A stretch of DNA of 64,000 nt. It comes from Metaphire vulgaris. Its lineage: Eukaryota > Annelida > Clitellata > Crassiclitellata > Megascolecidae. A model generated the notes under the pieces. It did not search any database. It was not told the origin of the DNA and was given only the letters and a program-made list of their open reading frames with translations. Positions within the stretch are counted from its first letter, which is position 1; each line of letters starts with the position of its first letter. Positions 45,862-56,529 of this stretch are shown here, piece after piece. The translations under genes and the position numbers were made by a program. The stretch is taken from the NCBI GenBank assembly GCA_018105865.1, contig CM030851.1, forward strand, positions 6,783,328-6,847,327. Direction: 5' to 3'.

Positions 45862-46154
45862 TCTGTATGTCTGTTGCCTTCGAGCGTTCTGATTGGTTGG
45901 CTGTGTGAGCGTTCTGATTGGTTGCGTTCGAGCGTTCTGATTGTTTGGCTGTGTGAGCGTTCTGATTGGTTGGCTGTGTGAGCGTTCTGATTGGTTACCT
46001 TCAAGCGTTCTGATTGGTTGGCTGAGTGAGCGTTCTGATTGGTCGTTCTGGAATTGGAATTGGATTGGTCGTTGCCTCGAGCGAAGCGAAGCGACGCGAA
46101 GCGACCCTCATGCGAGCGAAGCTCGCGCGAGCGAAGCGAGCCTTCGAGTTCTAG
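45862..46154 (+). mobile_element. Non-autonomous Helitron-like element, family B
   Basis: Starts TCTGTATGTCTGTTGCC and ends ttcgagttCTAG with a gcgagcgaagcgagc stem upstream of the end. The body is tandem gcgttctgattggttggctg units. It is the plus-strand sister of 19446-19759 and lies inside the 41604-46315 element. Confidence 0.7.
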
Positions 46155-46623
46155 TGTTAAAGTTAAAATTGTGTTCTCTGTCGTTTCTTGCCTCGACGCT
46201 ATTTTGTCGGCGCTCATTTGGCAGCGCTCATTTGTCGGCGCTAATTTGTCGGCGCGATTTTGTCGGCGCGATTTTGTCGGTGCTATTTTGTCTTGCGCGA
46301 TTTTGTTACGGTACCGCGTTAACTTATTGGATGGTAGGTCTATTTAATATAACGCTAAGAACGCTATAACGAAGTTCTACTGCAATCTAACTATAGGATC
46401 AAATTTCATGAACCAGCGTCTTCTATTTGCCGATGTCTTGCATTCATAATGGCGCACCATAATTGCACAATGCAATTGCACATGTTTTCAAACTCAATGA
46501 CACTCTGAAACGCCTGAAATCTTAGACCTTTATCCGCTCATAAGCAGTGGCGTGTCTAGGGTATTTGGCGTCCGGGGCGGTGTCATGGGTGCCCCAAATC
46601 TCAGGTGAAAATAGTAGTAGTAG

Positions 46624-47505
46624 TGTGGCGAACCGGGCCTATCGAGGTTCCTACGCCTCCTAAACTCAAGATGGCTCCGCCCGGTTCGGCGCACACGGGG
46701 CTATGACTCACTTAAGGCACGTGGTCGTCCGTCTTAGCTTTTTGGCTAAGATCTCAGGCTCTCTTACCACCACTTGCACTACGCGCACTTTACCTGCACT
46801 CCGTTCCTATATTCCACACTTAATCCCTCTTTCAATGTATCGTCTTTCCTCTCCCTTAACTCTCCGTGCACCTTACTCCTCTCCGTGCACCTTACCTTTC
46901 ACTGTGCACCTTGCCTCTCGCCGTGCACCTTGCCTCTTACCGTGCACCTTACCTCTCACCGTGCACCTTGCCTCTCTCCGTGCACCTTACCTCTCGCCGT
47001 GCACCTTACCTTTCTCTACACCTTCGCACTGCACCTCTTGCAATGCACCTTCGCAATGCACCTCTCACAATGCACCTCTCTCAATGCACTTAATCTCAAG
47101 GGTGCTTCCTTAACCTCAGGGTGCACTCTTCCCACGGGTGCATAGGGTGCATAGTGCCCTATCCTTATATGCACTTATATGGACCTTCTTACCATCACAC
47201 GCCGCCTCGGCCATCGGTCCTGATCTGTGGCAGAACCGGCTATTTATACGATTTCTACCGGCCACTAACGCTTGCACTCATCTCACTAGCTCGCACTCAT
47301 CGCTGCTCTTTAATTGCTGCGCGCTATACATTAATCGCCTATCTCTTAGCCTTACTGCTCTACTCGGTCAATCTATCATTATTGTATTGGGCCTGACTAC
47401 CTATGCGGGCGGCTACCTGTCAAAGGATTAAGCTCATGAATTATTAATGGCTCACTTGCGTCTATTGCTATTAAGGGTTCTACGCTATTATCTAAATTCG
47501 CTACA
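46624..47505 (-). repeat. 3' LTR
   Basis: Near-identical to 50133-51013. Contains an 18-bp minisatellite (ccgtgcaccttacctctc type) at about 46865-47010. The polypurine-like gtccggggtgg lies just outside (minus strand, 47516-47506). Confidence 0.93.
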
Positions 47506-47777
47506 CCACCCCGGACTTATTGCGGGGATGGACCCCATCCCTCATTTATTTAAAAATCGTGTGTGGGGATCCTATGTGTGTACAATTATGCATTTCAACA
47601 TAATTAGAGCGTTTTACAGTAACAGCAATTAATGCAATTAAACAAGTACAATTATGCAATAAATCATCATTAATGTCCCTTTTAAACAAGCATACAACTA
47701 ACCGACATCAGAGTTATAAACAGTTAATTATTAAACAACACATCATATTTAAACAACAGATGTCCTTCTGTTCTTCT

Positions 47778-49271
47778 TTACTCTTCGTCGGAAGAGGTAT
47801 ACACGATCATCAGTGAATCCTCCGAATCCGATAATTGAAGATCCTTCTCTACATCCACTGGAGGTCCGATAAATTCTTCCGCATCCGCTTTAGTTTTCTC
47901 GTCTTTTGTGTGTGTTCCGATTCTCGATCCGCTGGCAGTTCTGGTGTTATCCTCTCCGACTCCGATATTTCCTGGGTCCGGCTGCTTCTCTGCTTCTTCG
48001 ATTGATGTCGCTGCTTCTGTTCCAGTAGGCCAGCTCCTTGGTGTGTCTCCATGACGCAACGGGTAATGTGCTTTTATAATCCCCCGAAGCAACCTTGGCT
48101 CAAGATCCGGGCATTCTCTCCTCCCGACGTTGGAAGCACTAGTCGACGCCGTTGGTTCCGGTGCGTTTTTCGCGTCGGACGCCGTCATAAACAACTGAAC
48201 CGGACTCTTTGGATCTGCTGGTCCTTGGCACGCCTTCTTGATGTTACTTAAACTCCTCTTCATAGGCGTGAATTTTAGGTTTGGTCTGTTTCGTTTCTCC
48301 AACGGGTGCTCAGGTGTTGAAAGAGATCCTCCACTAGTCGCGGTTTCCCATATCGTCTTCGGGTCGTCAACGTTATGCTCTTCTTCCATGTGTCGAATCA
48401 CATGGTACTTGGAACACTTCTTAACGACATGCACCCACGTACTAACTTCAACAGGAGTTCTCGCGAGCACCCCGGACTTAATCTCAGCGTTATCTCCTGA
48501 GCTCTTCTCTCGTCCGTTAGCAGGCGCAGTCTCTCCTAGTTGCACACGTCTGCACTGAGGCGCCCTTACTTGATTCCTCGATGGAATCCTTTTGGGACCC
48601 ATCCGCACTTCACCAGCCTTAAAATGCACTTCGCACTTATTCTCAATCAAAAACTCCATTCCTAACATTATCTCCTGTACCTCTTTTGAAACTAGGAATG
48701 TCACATCTTGCTTCCGACCCTGACTAAATTCCATGCCTACAACTAATCGTCCTTCTAGCGTTATTTCACTTCCATTAGCCGCTAATAACTTCTGAGGCGC
48801 TTGTTCTAACTCTCTGTCTCGTACTAACTCTGATGGTATCAGATTTATCTCTGAACCGGTATCCACTAAGCATAGATGTTCTTGTCCATCTATGATACCT
48901 GTTATATACACTGCACTTCCTGTGACCCTTCTTTTACCTGTCTGAGATAGCACGTTATAGTTTACTGTCTCTTTTGGTGATTCTCTACCTGACTTATCTC
49001 TACAGTTCCTTGCTACGTGCCCACGTTTCTGGCACTTAAAACACTCGACCTTCCTGACTGTGGTGCTTTCTGTCTTCCGACACTCCTTTGCTAAATGCCC
49101 GACACCCTGGCACTTATAGCACTGCACTTTGCTTTTCCAATTGAACTCAGGTCGATTCCTCCGACCGTTATCATCTATTGTCTTAGTCTTGCTATCAACT
49201 CCTTGTACGTTACATCCTCTCGGGCCCCAAAATCCCACAGCAACTGTGCTGGACCTTTTTCCAAAGCACAC
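47778..49271 (-). CDS. Gag nucleocapsid-protease with a long C-terminal extension (LTR element)
   Basis: The frame encodes two CCHC zinc knuckles (C51-C54-H59-C64 and C77-C80-H85-C90), then a retropepsin-type aspartic protease with LVDTGSEINLIPS (catalytic D137) and the later IMLGMEFLIENKCEVHF strand. About 270 further residues follow, with a Cys/His cluster (KKCSKYHVIRHMEEEH) and an acidic Ser-rich end. RT motifs are absent. The first ~35 residues look like out-of-frame gag, so translation probably enters from the gag frame, which is offset by -1. The frame is open throughout, consistent with recent activity. Confidence 0.85.
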   Translation of the reverse strand: MCFGKRSSTVAVGFWGPRGCNVQGVDSKTKTIDDNGRRNRPEFNWKSKVQCYKCQGVGHLAKECRKTESTTVRKVECFKCQKRGHVARNCRDKSGRESPKETVNYNVLSQTGKRRVTGSAVYITGIIDGQEHLCLVDTGSEINLIPSELVRDRELEQAPQKLLAANGSEITLEGRLVVGMEFSQGRKQDVTFLVSKEVQEIMLGMEFLIENKCEVHFKAGEVRMGPKRIPSRNQVRAPQCRRVQLGETAPANGREKSSGDNAEIKSGVLARTPVEVSTWVHVVKKCSKYHVIRHMEEEHNVDDPKTIWETATSGGSLSTPEHPLEKRNRPNLKFTPMKRSLSNIKKACQGPADPKSPVQLFMTASDAKNAPEPTASTSASNVGRRECPDLEPRLLRGIIKAHYPLRHGDTPRSWPTGTEAATSIEEAEKQPDPGNIGVGEDNTRTASGSRIGTHTKDEKTKADAEEFIGPPVDVEKDLQLSDSEDSLMIVYTSSDEE

Positions 49272-49867
49272 TGCAAAAAAGCTCCTTTGTCAGTGTCTGT
49301 CCACTCATTATACCTGGCACAGACCTCAAACTGACGTATGAACGTCTCCAACGGTATGCTACCGTCGAACTTATTCGGCTTCATCGGCGTACGCTTTACA
49401 GCTTCACGCCATGATCCTAGTTCTTCCGCCCTTACTAATTCAAACCTCGGTGTACCTGCACTCTTTTCCGGTGTTTGAGGCAGTTGTCTACTCGTCCGTT
49501 TTGGACGCGAACCGGTGCTCACTAACCCTAGTTCGCAGTCGACATCTTCTATCTTCACCTTCCCTGATTCTAGTTGATCCCGACTCAATGGAACCCTTCT
49601 TTCTTGAGACAACGACTCAAGCCTTGCTTTACTGCGGTCACTTTCGGGTGCCCGACCTCGCCCGAATCCACGGAAACTATCTTCGTACGGGTTGTAATGG
49701 TCGATAGCCCGCCTACGGTGCTTATCATCAGTCCTCACTTTAGATGACAGTTCTTTATCTATCATTGTTTCTAACAGTGAATTATGTTCAATGATTCCTG
49801 TAGTCTCATCGTCCATGTCTATGAGACACCTCAAGTCAAATGGTTCAGGCTCCATGGCCTCGGCCAT
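49175..49867 (-). CDS. Gag, N-terminal/capsid part, apparently truncated (LTR element)
   Basis: A 230-aa frame starting 266 bp after the 5' LTR. The acidic N terminus is followed by a basic linker, then the retrotransposon gag (capsid) start: PNKFDGSIPLETFIRQFEVC, NEWTDTDKGAFL, and KGPAQLLWDFGA to YKELIARLRQ. In Gypsy-type Gags roughly 100-150 more residues normally come before the zinc knuckles; here the frame stops straight after LRQ. The knuckle frame overlaps by 97 nt at -1. An internal deletion with frameshift near 49180 is the simplest reading. A programmed frameshift is less likely, as no slippery heptamer is visible. Confidence 0.8.
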   Translation of the reverse strand: MAEAMEPEPFDLRCLIDMDDETTGIIEHNSLLETMIDKELSSKVRTDDKHRRRAIDHYNPYEDSFRGFGRGRAPESDRSKARLESLSQERRVPLSRDQLESGKVKIEDVDCELGLVSTGSRPKRTSRQLPQTPEKSAGTPRFELVRAEELGSWREAVKRTPMKPNKFDGSIPLETFIRQFEVCARYNEWTDTDKGAFLQCALEKGPAQLLWDFGAREDVTYKELIARLRQ

Positions 49868-50110
49868 CCTCTAATTCCTTTCTTAGACTGGGTGCTTCAA
49901 TCAAGGTGCTTGACACCCTGGTGCAAGCACTCAACACGACCTTGGGTGCTCTTGCACTCCTTACCAGTCCTCAACCTGCTATCAGTGCCCTCCGGGTGCT
50001 CTTCAGGTCTATTACACCTTCCAAGCCTCGACCTTACTCTACCCGGTGCAATTCACCCTTCAAAACGCCTCTCTTACTCTGCTTAGTGCGCTTAACCCTT
50101 TGTGAAGCCT

Positions 50111-50128
50111 ACCCCACTTCTGGTACCA
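50111..50128 (-). promoter_or_regulatory. Primer-binding site, tRNA-Leu type
   Basis: On the minus strand TGGTACCAGAAGTGGGGT lies four bases inside the 5' LTR. It is complementary, with one mismatch, to the 3' end of metazoan tRNA-Leu(UAA) as I recall it (acceptor ...CTGGTA-CCA). Confidence 0.7.
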
Positions 50129-50132
50129 ATTA

Positions 50133-51012
50133 TGTGGCGAACCGGGCCTATCGAGGTTCCTACGCCTCCTAAACTCAAGATGGCTCCGCCCGGTTCGGCG
50201 CACACGGGGCTATGACTCACTTAAGGCACGTGGTCGTCCGTCTTAGCTTTTTGGCTAAGATCTCAGGCTCTCTTACCACCACTTGCACTACGCGCACTTT
50301 ACCTGCACTCCGTTCCTATATTCCACACTTAATCCCTCTTTCAATGTATCGTCTTTCCTCTCCCTTAACTCTCCGTGCACCTTACTCCTCTCCGTGCACC
50401 TTACCTTTCACTGTGCACCTTGCCTCTCGCCGTGCACCTTGCCTCTTACCGTGCACCTACCTCTCACCGTGCACCTTGCCTCTCTCCGTGCACCTTACCT
50501 CTCGCCGTGCACCTTACCTTTCTCTACACCTTCGCACTGCACCTCTTGCAATGCACCTTCGCAATGCACCTCTCACAATGCACCTCTCTCAATGCACTTA
50601 ATCTCAAGGGTGCTTCCTTAACCTCAGGGTGCACTCTTCCCACGGGTGCATAGGGTGCATAGTGCCCTATCCTTATATGCACTTATATGGACCTTCTTAC
50701 CATCACACGCCGCCTCGGCCATCGGTCCTGATCTGTGGCAGAACCGGCTATTTATACGATTTCTACCGGCCACTAACGCTTGCACTCATCTCACTAGCTC
50801 GCACTCATCGCTGCTCTTTAATTGCTGCGCGCTATACATTAATCGCCTATCTCTTAGCCTTACTGCTCTACTCGGTCAATCTATCATTATTGTATTGGGC
50901 CTGACTACCTATGCGGGCGGCTACCTGTCAAAGGATTAAGCTCATGAATTATTAATGGCTCACTTGCGTCTATTGCTATTAAGGGTTCTACGCTATTATC
51001 TAAATTCGCTAC

Positions 51013-51013
<1 letters not shown>
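50133..51013 (-). repeat. 5' LTR
   Basis: Near-identical to 46624-47505 and one base shorter. It should hold the promoter for the minus-strand transcript; no TATA box assigned. Confidence 0.93.
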
Positions 51014-51051
<38 letters not shown>

Positions 51052-51072
51052 TGTTGTTGTTGTTGTTGTTGT
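51014..51072. repeat. (GTA)n-(GTT)n microsatellite, LTR-element target
   Basis: Continues the tagtagtag run that ends at 46623 on the other side of the LTR element. Confidence 0.93.
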
Positions 51073-52150
51073 AAGACAGTTTTATAGTTTTATAGCGCCG
51101 TGAAGTTGGCGAGAATGAAAGTCAAGTGAGTTCAACAAACACGTCTCTTGAATGAGACTTGAATTTAAGTGAGTATGTATTATTTAGATATGCTTGCATC
51201 TACCAATTGAGTCCGCTTGGTAGGCCTATATAGTGTCTCCGGTTTTTGCATGTCAGGGTCGCGGGTTCGAATCTGCATTCATCGTCGTGTGATAACTCAG
51301 CAAGTTGTTTATTTCCCAATAGCCTGGCGACCATGGATTTTCTTTAAAATCCAGTGCAGTTAAATAACGTTCTTTTATTAGAGTCACATAACCATCGGAG
51401 TGACGAGTCCGTAATGCTTGCAACTGCACATGGCATTTAACGCTGCAGACAATCCAACTGTACGTGTATTTGACAGATTCACCGCTTCGTTGACTATGAG
51501 GGTCGCTGAATGTCACGATACCGTCTAGAGACCATCGCTCATCGAATTCTTTATTGCGTTCGAATGCACTGCCAGTCGACGCACCGGCTGTGCAATTAGG
51601 AGTAGGCAACTGAAGCCGTAGAAACGCCAGGAAACGCATAGCTGTGCGAGTGCGAGTGCAGATAGGTCACGTGAGTGCATTTCGAGGAAAGAGGATTTCA
51701 TCTGGTGCTCATATTGTTGCAACTATTGACGATTCAGATTTCGAGATGCCGGCATCCGGCGACCCTCGTTTACTTTCACAGACCCAACCCCGACACTCGA
51801 CAATCAATCTTGTAGGCGATATTTGGATTTATAAAATTTCTGGAAAGAACTGCTTGGATTCGAGATTGCAAGGATGGAACCTTCGATCGCCGTTGTAGCG
51901 TTTTGCCGGCGTCGTGAAAATTTGACAAAATTCTTCAACAGAAGTTGACTTTTGCAGCAACATCAATAGATTTCTGTGGACTCTCGGAAGGAACATGAAC
52001 TAATCTTAATATGATTTAGGCTTTTGCCTGCTGACTCATTATTTCTACGCTGTAAGGCCTTTGTACTGCACAATGACATCTCTTTTTTCAGAAATGCGTG
52101 AGAACATGCAGATGCTTCAGAAATACATTCAAACAACAATTGAATTATAT
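51073..52150. other. Unassigned sequence before copy 2
   Basis: Unique to this position. A B-box-like ggttcgaatctgc at about 51264 lacks a proper tRNA context. No gene supported. Confidence 0.5.
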
Positions 52151-53176
52151 ACGTTTGAATTGCGGACTCTTACGTGACGAGATGCTTATCTGGCTCACGG
52201 GACGACGCAATGGCCAAAGAAGTCTGGGCAGTCGAGATTCAGAACCAAAGAAACTCATCAGCACAAAGAGAACGACGCAAAAAGACGCGCTGTAATTTAT
52301 CTGTCTCGCAAGACGTATTGTGAGGCGATCTCGTCAACGCAAAGTGCTGAGAAACGACAAAGACTATGCAGTCGCTGGGGCGCCCTCTTGCGTGGCAAGA
52401 GTCGTTCAATTTAGGCAAAAATAGATGAAATTACATTGGCAGGAGGTATCCGTCATCGATTTAGAGCAGGGGTCGGACAATATGGGCAATCGCTCGGGGC
52501 CTTCCACTCATTTGTAGGCCCCAGTACACTGCTTCTAAAAAGTTACAGATCCAATGTGAAAAGTGGCGAGCTGACCTTCCTTTGGTTGTCAAGTTTTTAA
52601 AGCTTTTCACGGGAAACTTTTGGAAGAGCGGAAGAGTTACAGATCAGGTGTGTGAGTAATAGCGGCGATAACCTTTTTTCTTTTTTTAGGACACGTTGCG
52701 TGACAATGGTTGCATTTCAGAAAATAAAGTTGTTTAAACAAATAAATCATAAAAAGTCATATGAAAATACTGTTAATAGAAAAGGTGGAGCCCTAAATTT
52801 TTATTTTGCTGGCGGGTCCGGTATAAATGTACCATTTGTACCGTGGTAAATCCGCCACTGCTCCCACTGAATAAAAGCCTCCCATTTTTAAGGAAAAAAA
52901 TTGAAATATCTCTGAACAGATGATTCGGGACCCTGGGCACAGTTGACGACTTATTTTGCTTGTCACGACCAGTGTCGGGTTTCTAGGTCTGTTTAGCGGA
53001 TAATGTTCACGTTGCCGCATTCGAGAACTCGCATGACGTCGCAATAAAGTGGATTTATCAGCCGGGAATGGAGCTGGAACGTTTTTAATTTTCGATTTTT
53101 AAATTCAATGCCTTCAGAAAGTGAACACGTTATTTAAGAAGTTTGATTGAGACAGGAGAGTTTAATTAGCAACAGA

Positions 53177-53740
53177 AAGGCAGTTGCAGTTGCCTCGGGT
53201 GAAAGAAGCTTCTCCAGACTGAAGCTCATTAAGACCAAAGCTCGATCATACGTATCATACGTATTATATTTTTTGTATCATGCGCACGTATTTTAACGTA
53301 TGACTCTTTATCATACGCGCTATCATACGTGAGCAAAAATGCCTTAGGCCTACATAGTCTTGAAACTGCGTCAATTAATTACAGCAGTCTGTTAACCATT
53401 TACCTGCACAAAGAAACTAAAAGGGGAACAAGTGTTAACGAAGTGAATTTTGGGTTCAGTTACAGTGACGTGGCGTAACGTCGCAATTGATATTGCTCGC
53501 TAAGTAAGCAAATTATAAGTAACCGAGCAGGTTTATAAAATACGCGTATCATACGCGTATTTTATTTTTTTATTCATACGCACGTATTTTAACGTATTCT
53601 ATTTTGTCATACGCGTATGATCGAGCTTTGATTAAGACATATTTGCGTTCATCTATGCGTCAAGATAGGCTAGACAAGTTGTCTATGATTGCAATTGAAA
53701 ATGACATAACATCAGAAATTGAGTTCAGGCGTTCACGGCA
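53177..53740 (+). pseudogene. hAT transposase dimerisation-domain relic, split by a MITE (copy 2)
   Basis: Same split relic as 23855-24415. The MITE is at 53236-53630. A few substitutions differ, for example near 53704. Confidence 0.85.
53236..53630. mobile_element. TIR element inserted in the hAT relic (copy 2)
   Basis: caaagctcgatcatacg inverted ends and TSD attaagac at 53228-53235 and 53631-53638, as in copy 1. Confidence 0.88.
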
Positions 53741-54563
53741 GTGCACAGACTGAACTTTTAAATTTCGTAAATTGGCAAACAGAAGGCCAACATTTCCTTG
53801 AAAAGAATTCTCATTATTTCAATATTACAATTTACATACTGCGATAGACAGATAGTAAATTAATTTTTATATTGTGATATAGGCCTACATGTCACATGTA
53901 ATTTGCATTATAACGGTATACACTAGTGCCTATTTTGATAATTCTGTAGAATTCAATTAGTAATAAGATATTGATAAAACTTTAGTTCTTGATACACTAT
54001 ATGCTATGCCTTACCCTGGACTCTGGGCGACTGGGCCTTCCACTTCGTAAGTCCGACCCTGATTTCGAGGCGTAGGAAGTGTAGAATTTAGGTCTATAGG
54101 GAAAGTCTAGAATTTTGAAGTTTTCTGTAAGAGAATATTTTCCGGTCGCAGCGCGATGGCATTGGTCTACATACACGCATTAAATTTGCAGAAACAAATA
54201 AAAGGGAAAGAAGAACGCAACAAAAATAAATGACGATTAAAAAAATAGAGACGTTTTACAGGAAGCAGTATAAAACACTGTTACAATCAGTCGTATAATT
54301 AATAGGTAATTGCGTAAATTTAAGAATACCAATAACCTCCAATTCGCATTATGACCAAAAGAAGTTAAGACTCAAATAAAAGCCCTGACTGCCACTGTAA
54401 AAGTTATCGCAGTTATTGTCTCAGATCAGTGACTGCTATAGCGCCATTACTTGGCATTCTGGGAATCAGTCGATGGTCGCTCAAAAGTTAACAAATAGGA
54501 GTTCATTCAGATTGACGGCGGATGACATGGTTGACGTTATCGTGTCAGAGATAGGGTGACAGT

Positions 54564-54746
54564 CAGTGTTTATTCTAGCCACCTTGACATTGGGGGGAGT
54601 TTGAAATGTTTGGGGGACAAGATTTGTCTCTCCACGCTTTGGGGGGATTTCCATCCCCAAGCCAACATATACAAATTTTTGGGGAAGAATTTTAAAACTT
54701 TGGAGGAAAATGCCCTCCCCCCAAAAAAGGCCTTGAATAAACACTG
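54564..54746. mobile_element. MITE with 9-bp TSD (copy 2)
   Basis: Counterpart of 25241-25416. The right TSD copy now carries a 2-bp insertion (ggtgacacagt). Confidence 0.78.
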
Positions 54747-55411
54747 GGTGACACAGTAGTTCCGACTGCAGGACGCCTTTATAGCCAGCTCCTAAATTTC
54801 AACCGCATTACGTTTTATGGCTCTAAAAATAGAGCTACATACTGTAAAGAAGCGACGGCTAAATCAATTGTGTTGTGGTATAGACGATGAAATGGTGTAA
54901 AAAGATCGACCTAAACAACAACTTTTCTCTGAAAGCTGCAATTCGCTTCGGCGAAACGAATGGTGCGATGCTGCCAGCCCTGCTGAATTGAAGGCTCGAC
55001 GAATTTGTATGACTACACGCGGTAGGCATAAATGTGTCCGTCTGTGGACAGGAAGTGAATCGTTACAATCTATCTAGAGCCTTTTTCGCAAAATCCCACG
55101 AATTGGGCTTTCTTTTATGGAGGTTTGATAGTTTCGTGTAAATTCGTGAAAGTTTCTAAAGGTTTAATTAATATGCTTTGCAGTAAAATAAAAACAACCA
55201 GGTATTTTCCGTATTTGCGCTTGGAATTCACAGCGTGCCCTACTCTATTCTATATAACCTGTCCCATAAACTTATGAAACACGGGAAGAGTAATATTATA
55301 CATTTCCTGTAATAAATTCGTAACAGTGTTAATATACATAGTTATACTGAATACAATATGCTATTGCCTATGTTGCTTCCGTAACATCCTGTAAAATATA
55401 TATCTCGTGAT

Positions 55412-55415
<4 letters not shown>

Positions 55416-55454
<39 letters not shown>

Positions 55455-55502
55455 TATATTATAATATATAATATATATATAATATATTATATATAATATG
55501 TA
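55416..55502. repeat. (TA)n tract
   Basis: Expanded relative to the matching tract near 26076-26125. Confidence 0.9.
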
Positions 55503-56244
55503 ATATATACATGTAAGTCACAATAACCCTATATACAATGTCCGTCTTCCAATTATTGTGCCAATCTAAAGCGAATTGGTTGATTCGTAAACCAATGCCA
55601 ATAACTAGAATATCATCTTAATCATTTTGGTTTTGGAAGTTAAAATCTTGGTCCGATGAGTTGGATAGATCAATAAACTGATTTCTGCTGAGCAGTTTGC
55701 CTAATAATCCAGATCCAACATGTTTAGACGCCTACACGCATAGCCTATAACTCAATCTGTGTCGTTGAACGTTCATTTCATAGACTCGGCTTTGTCAACT
55801 GTTAGCCTTTGGCCTACTCTATAAACTCGAACACTTGATGCGTGAAAACTTTTTGTGCACGAACAGTTTCAAAATTCATCCGAAATATGATAAATTAAGA
55901 ACACGAATATGCATTTGTCGGTGAATTTTTCACCGAACATCGTCTGCAATCGATCGGTCTCCCGTGGAGCACTGGCCGCAGTTTAAGAGCCTCTCACCTA
56001 CGCCTTTTAAAAAATCTTGTACTTCACCGACATACTCTAGAGGCCCATTAATTCGGCATCGCATACTGTACAGTATATGCAACTACACAGTCTCGTGGGT
56101 AAGCAGCAGGTCGTCAATGAATAGTTAATAAGGAATGTCGTTCGCCGAATTCTCTCAGTAGCTTCGACCGTTTTGACATAACCACCGATTCAACGAATAC
56201 CAGTGAGAACGCGTACAATGCGCTAAAAACTAATCATCGACAGG

Positions 56245-56261
56245 TATTATTATTATTATTA

Positions 56262-56326
<65 letters not shown>

Positions 56327-56334
56327 TATTATTG
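56245..56334. repeat. (ATT)n microsatellite (copy 2)
   Basis: Counterpart of 26887-26986, shorter and interrupted. Confidence 0.93.
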
Positions 56335-56529
56335 TCCGTCACTATCATTAACAGCTGTACCAGTGGCGTAACCAAGATTCCAAAGAGCGGGGACGTCGAC
56401 TTTTCGGGCTAAAAGTCTTGACGAATAAAAGTCGTCGTCTCAAGCGCTTTAAGTTTTGTGATTTCATATTACCATTACCCGCCCCAACGGGGAAGTGTAA
56501 TATGAAATACACCGTGTCCACCTGGCTAG

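Larger units (their letters stand above)
41604..46315. mobile_element. Inverted-repeat element with 8-bp TSD, host for Helitrons
   Basis: A perfect 8-bp TSD, gcgttaac, flanks it (41596-41603 and 46316-46323). Both ends, read inward, share ggt--cc then caaaat-gcgcaagac and continue into tandem gcgccgacaaaat units (41618-41725 and, inverted, 46195-46305). It contains the Helitron pair at 42008-45710 and the Helitron-like element at 45862-46154. Without these it would be under 1 kb. No transposase was seen. Confidence 0.8.
41530..46382. mobile_element. pogo-like MITE split by a 4.7-kb insertion
   Basis: The left part, cagtagaaaattttgttataac at 41530-41603, is preceded by TA. The right part, gctataacgaagttctactg, ends at 46382. 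They form a short MITE of the same type as 28198-28353. One copy of the host octamer gcgttaac was duplicated on insertion. The right-hand TA is mutated to CA. Confidence 0.65.
46624..51013 (-). mobile_element. Young Gypsy-like LTR retrotransposon lacking pol RT/IN
   Basis: Two LTRs of 882 and 881 bp (46624-47505 and 50133-51013) start TG and end CA in the plus view. They appear to differ by one base (a missing t near 50458). Coding is on the minus strand: gag (49867-49175), then zinc knuckles plus protease and a long C-terminal extension (49271-47778). Internal length is only 2.6 kb, with no RT, RNase H or integrase. It sits in a (TAG)n microsatellite with gtag on both sides. It must rely on an autonomous relative for copying. 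Confidence 0.92.

Noticed and set aside
46703..47145. Cys/Pro-rich open frames in the LTRs
   Set aside because: They come from the 18-bp gtgcacctt minisatellite of the LTR and are duplicated in both LTRs.
51240..51285. tRNA or SINE suggested by gggttcgaatctgc
   Set aside because: B box is on the plus strand but the nearby A-box-like sequence is in the opposite orientation, so no tRNA fold.
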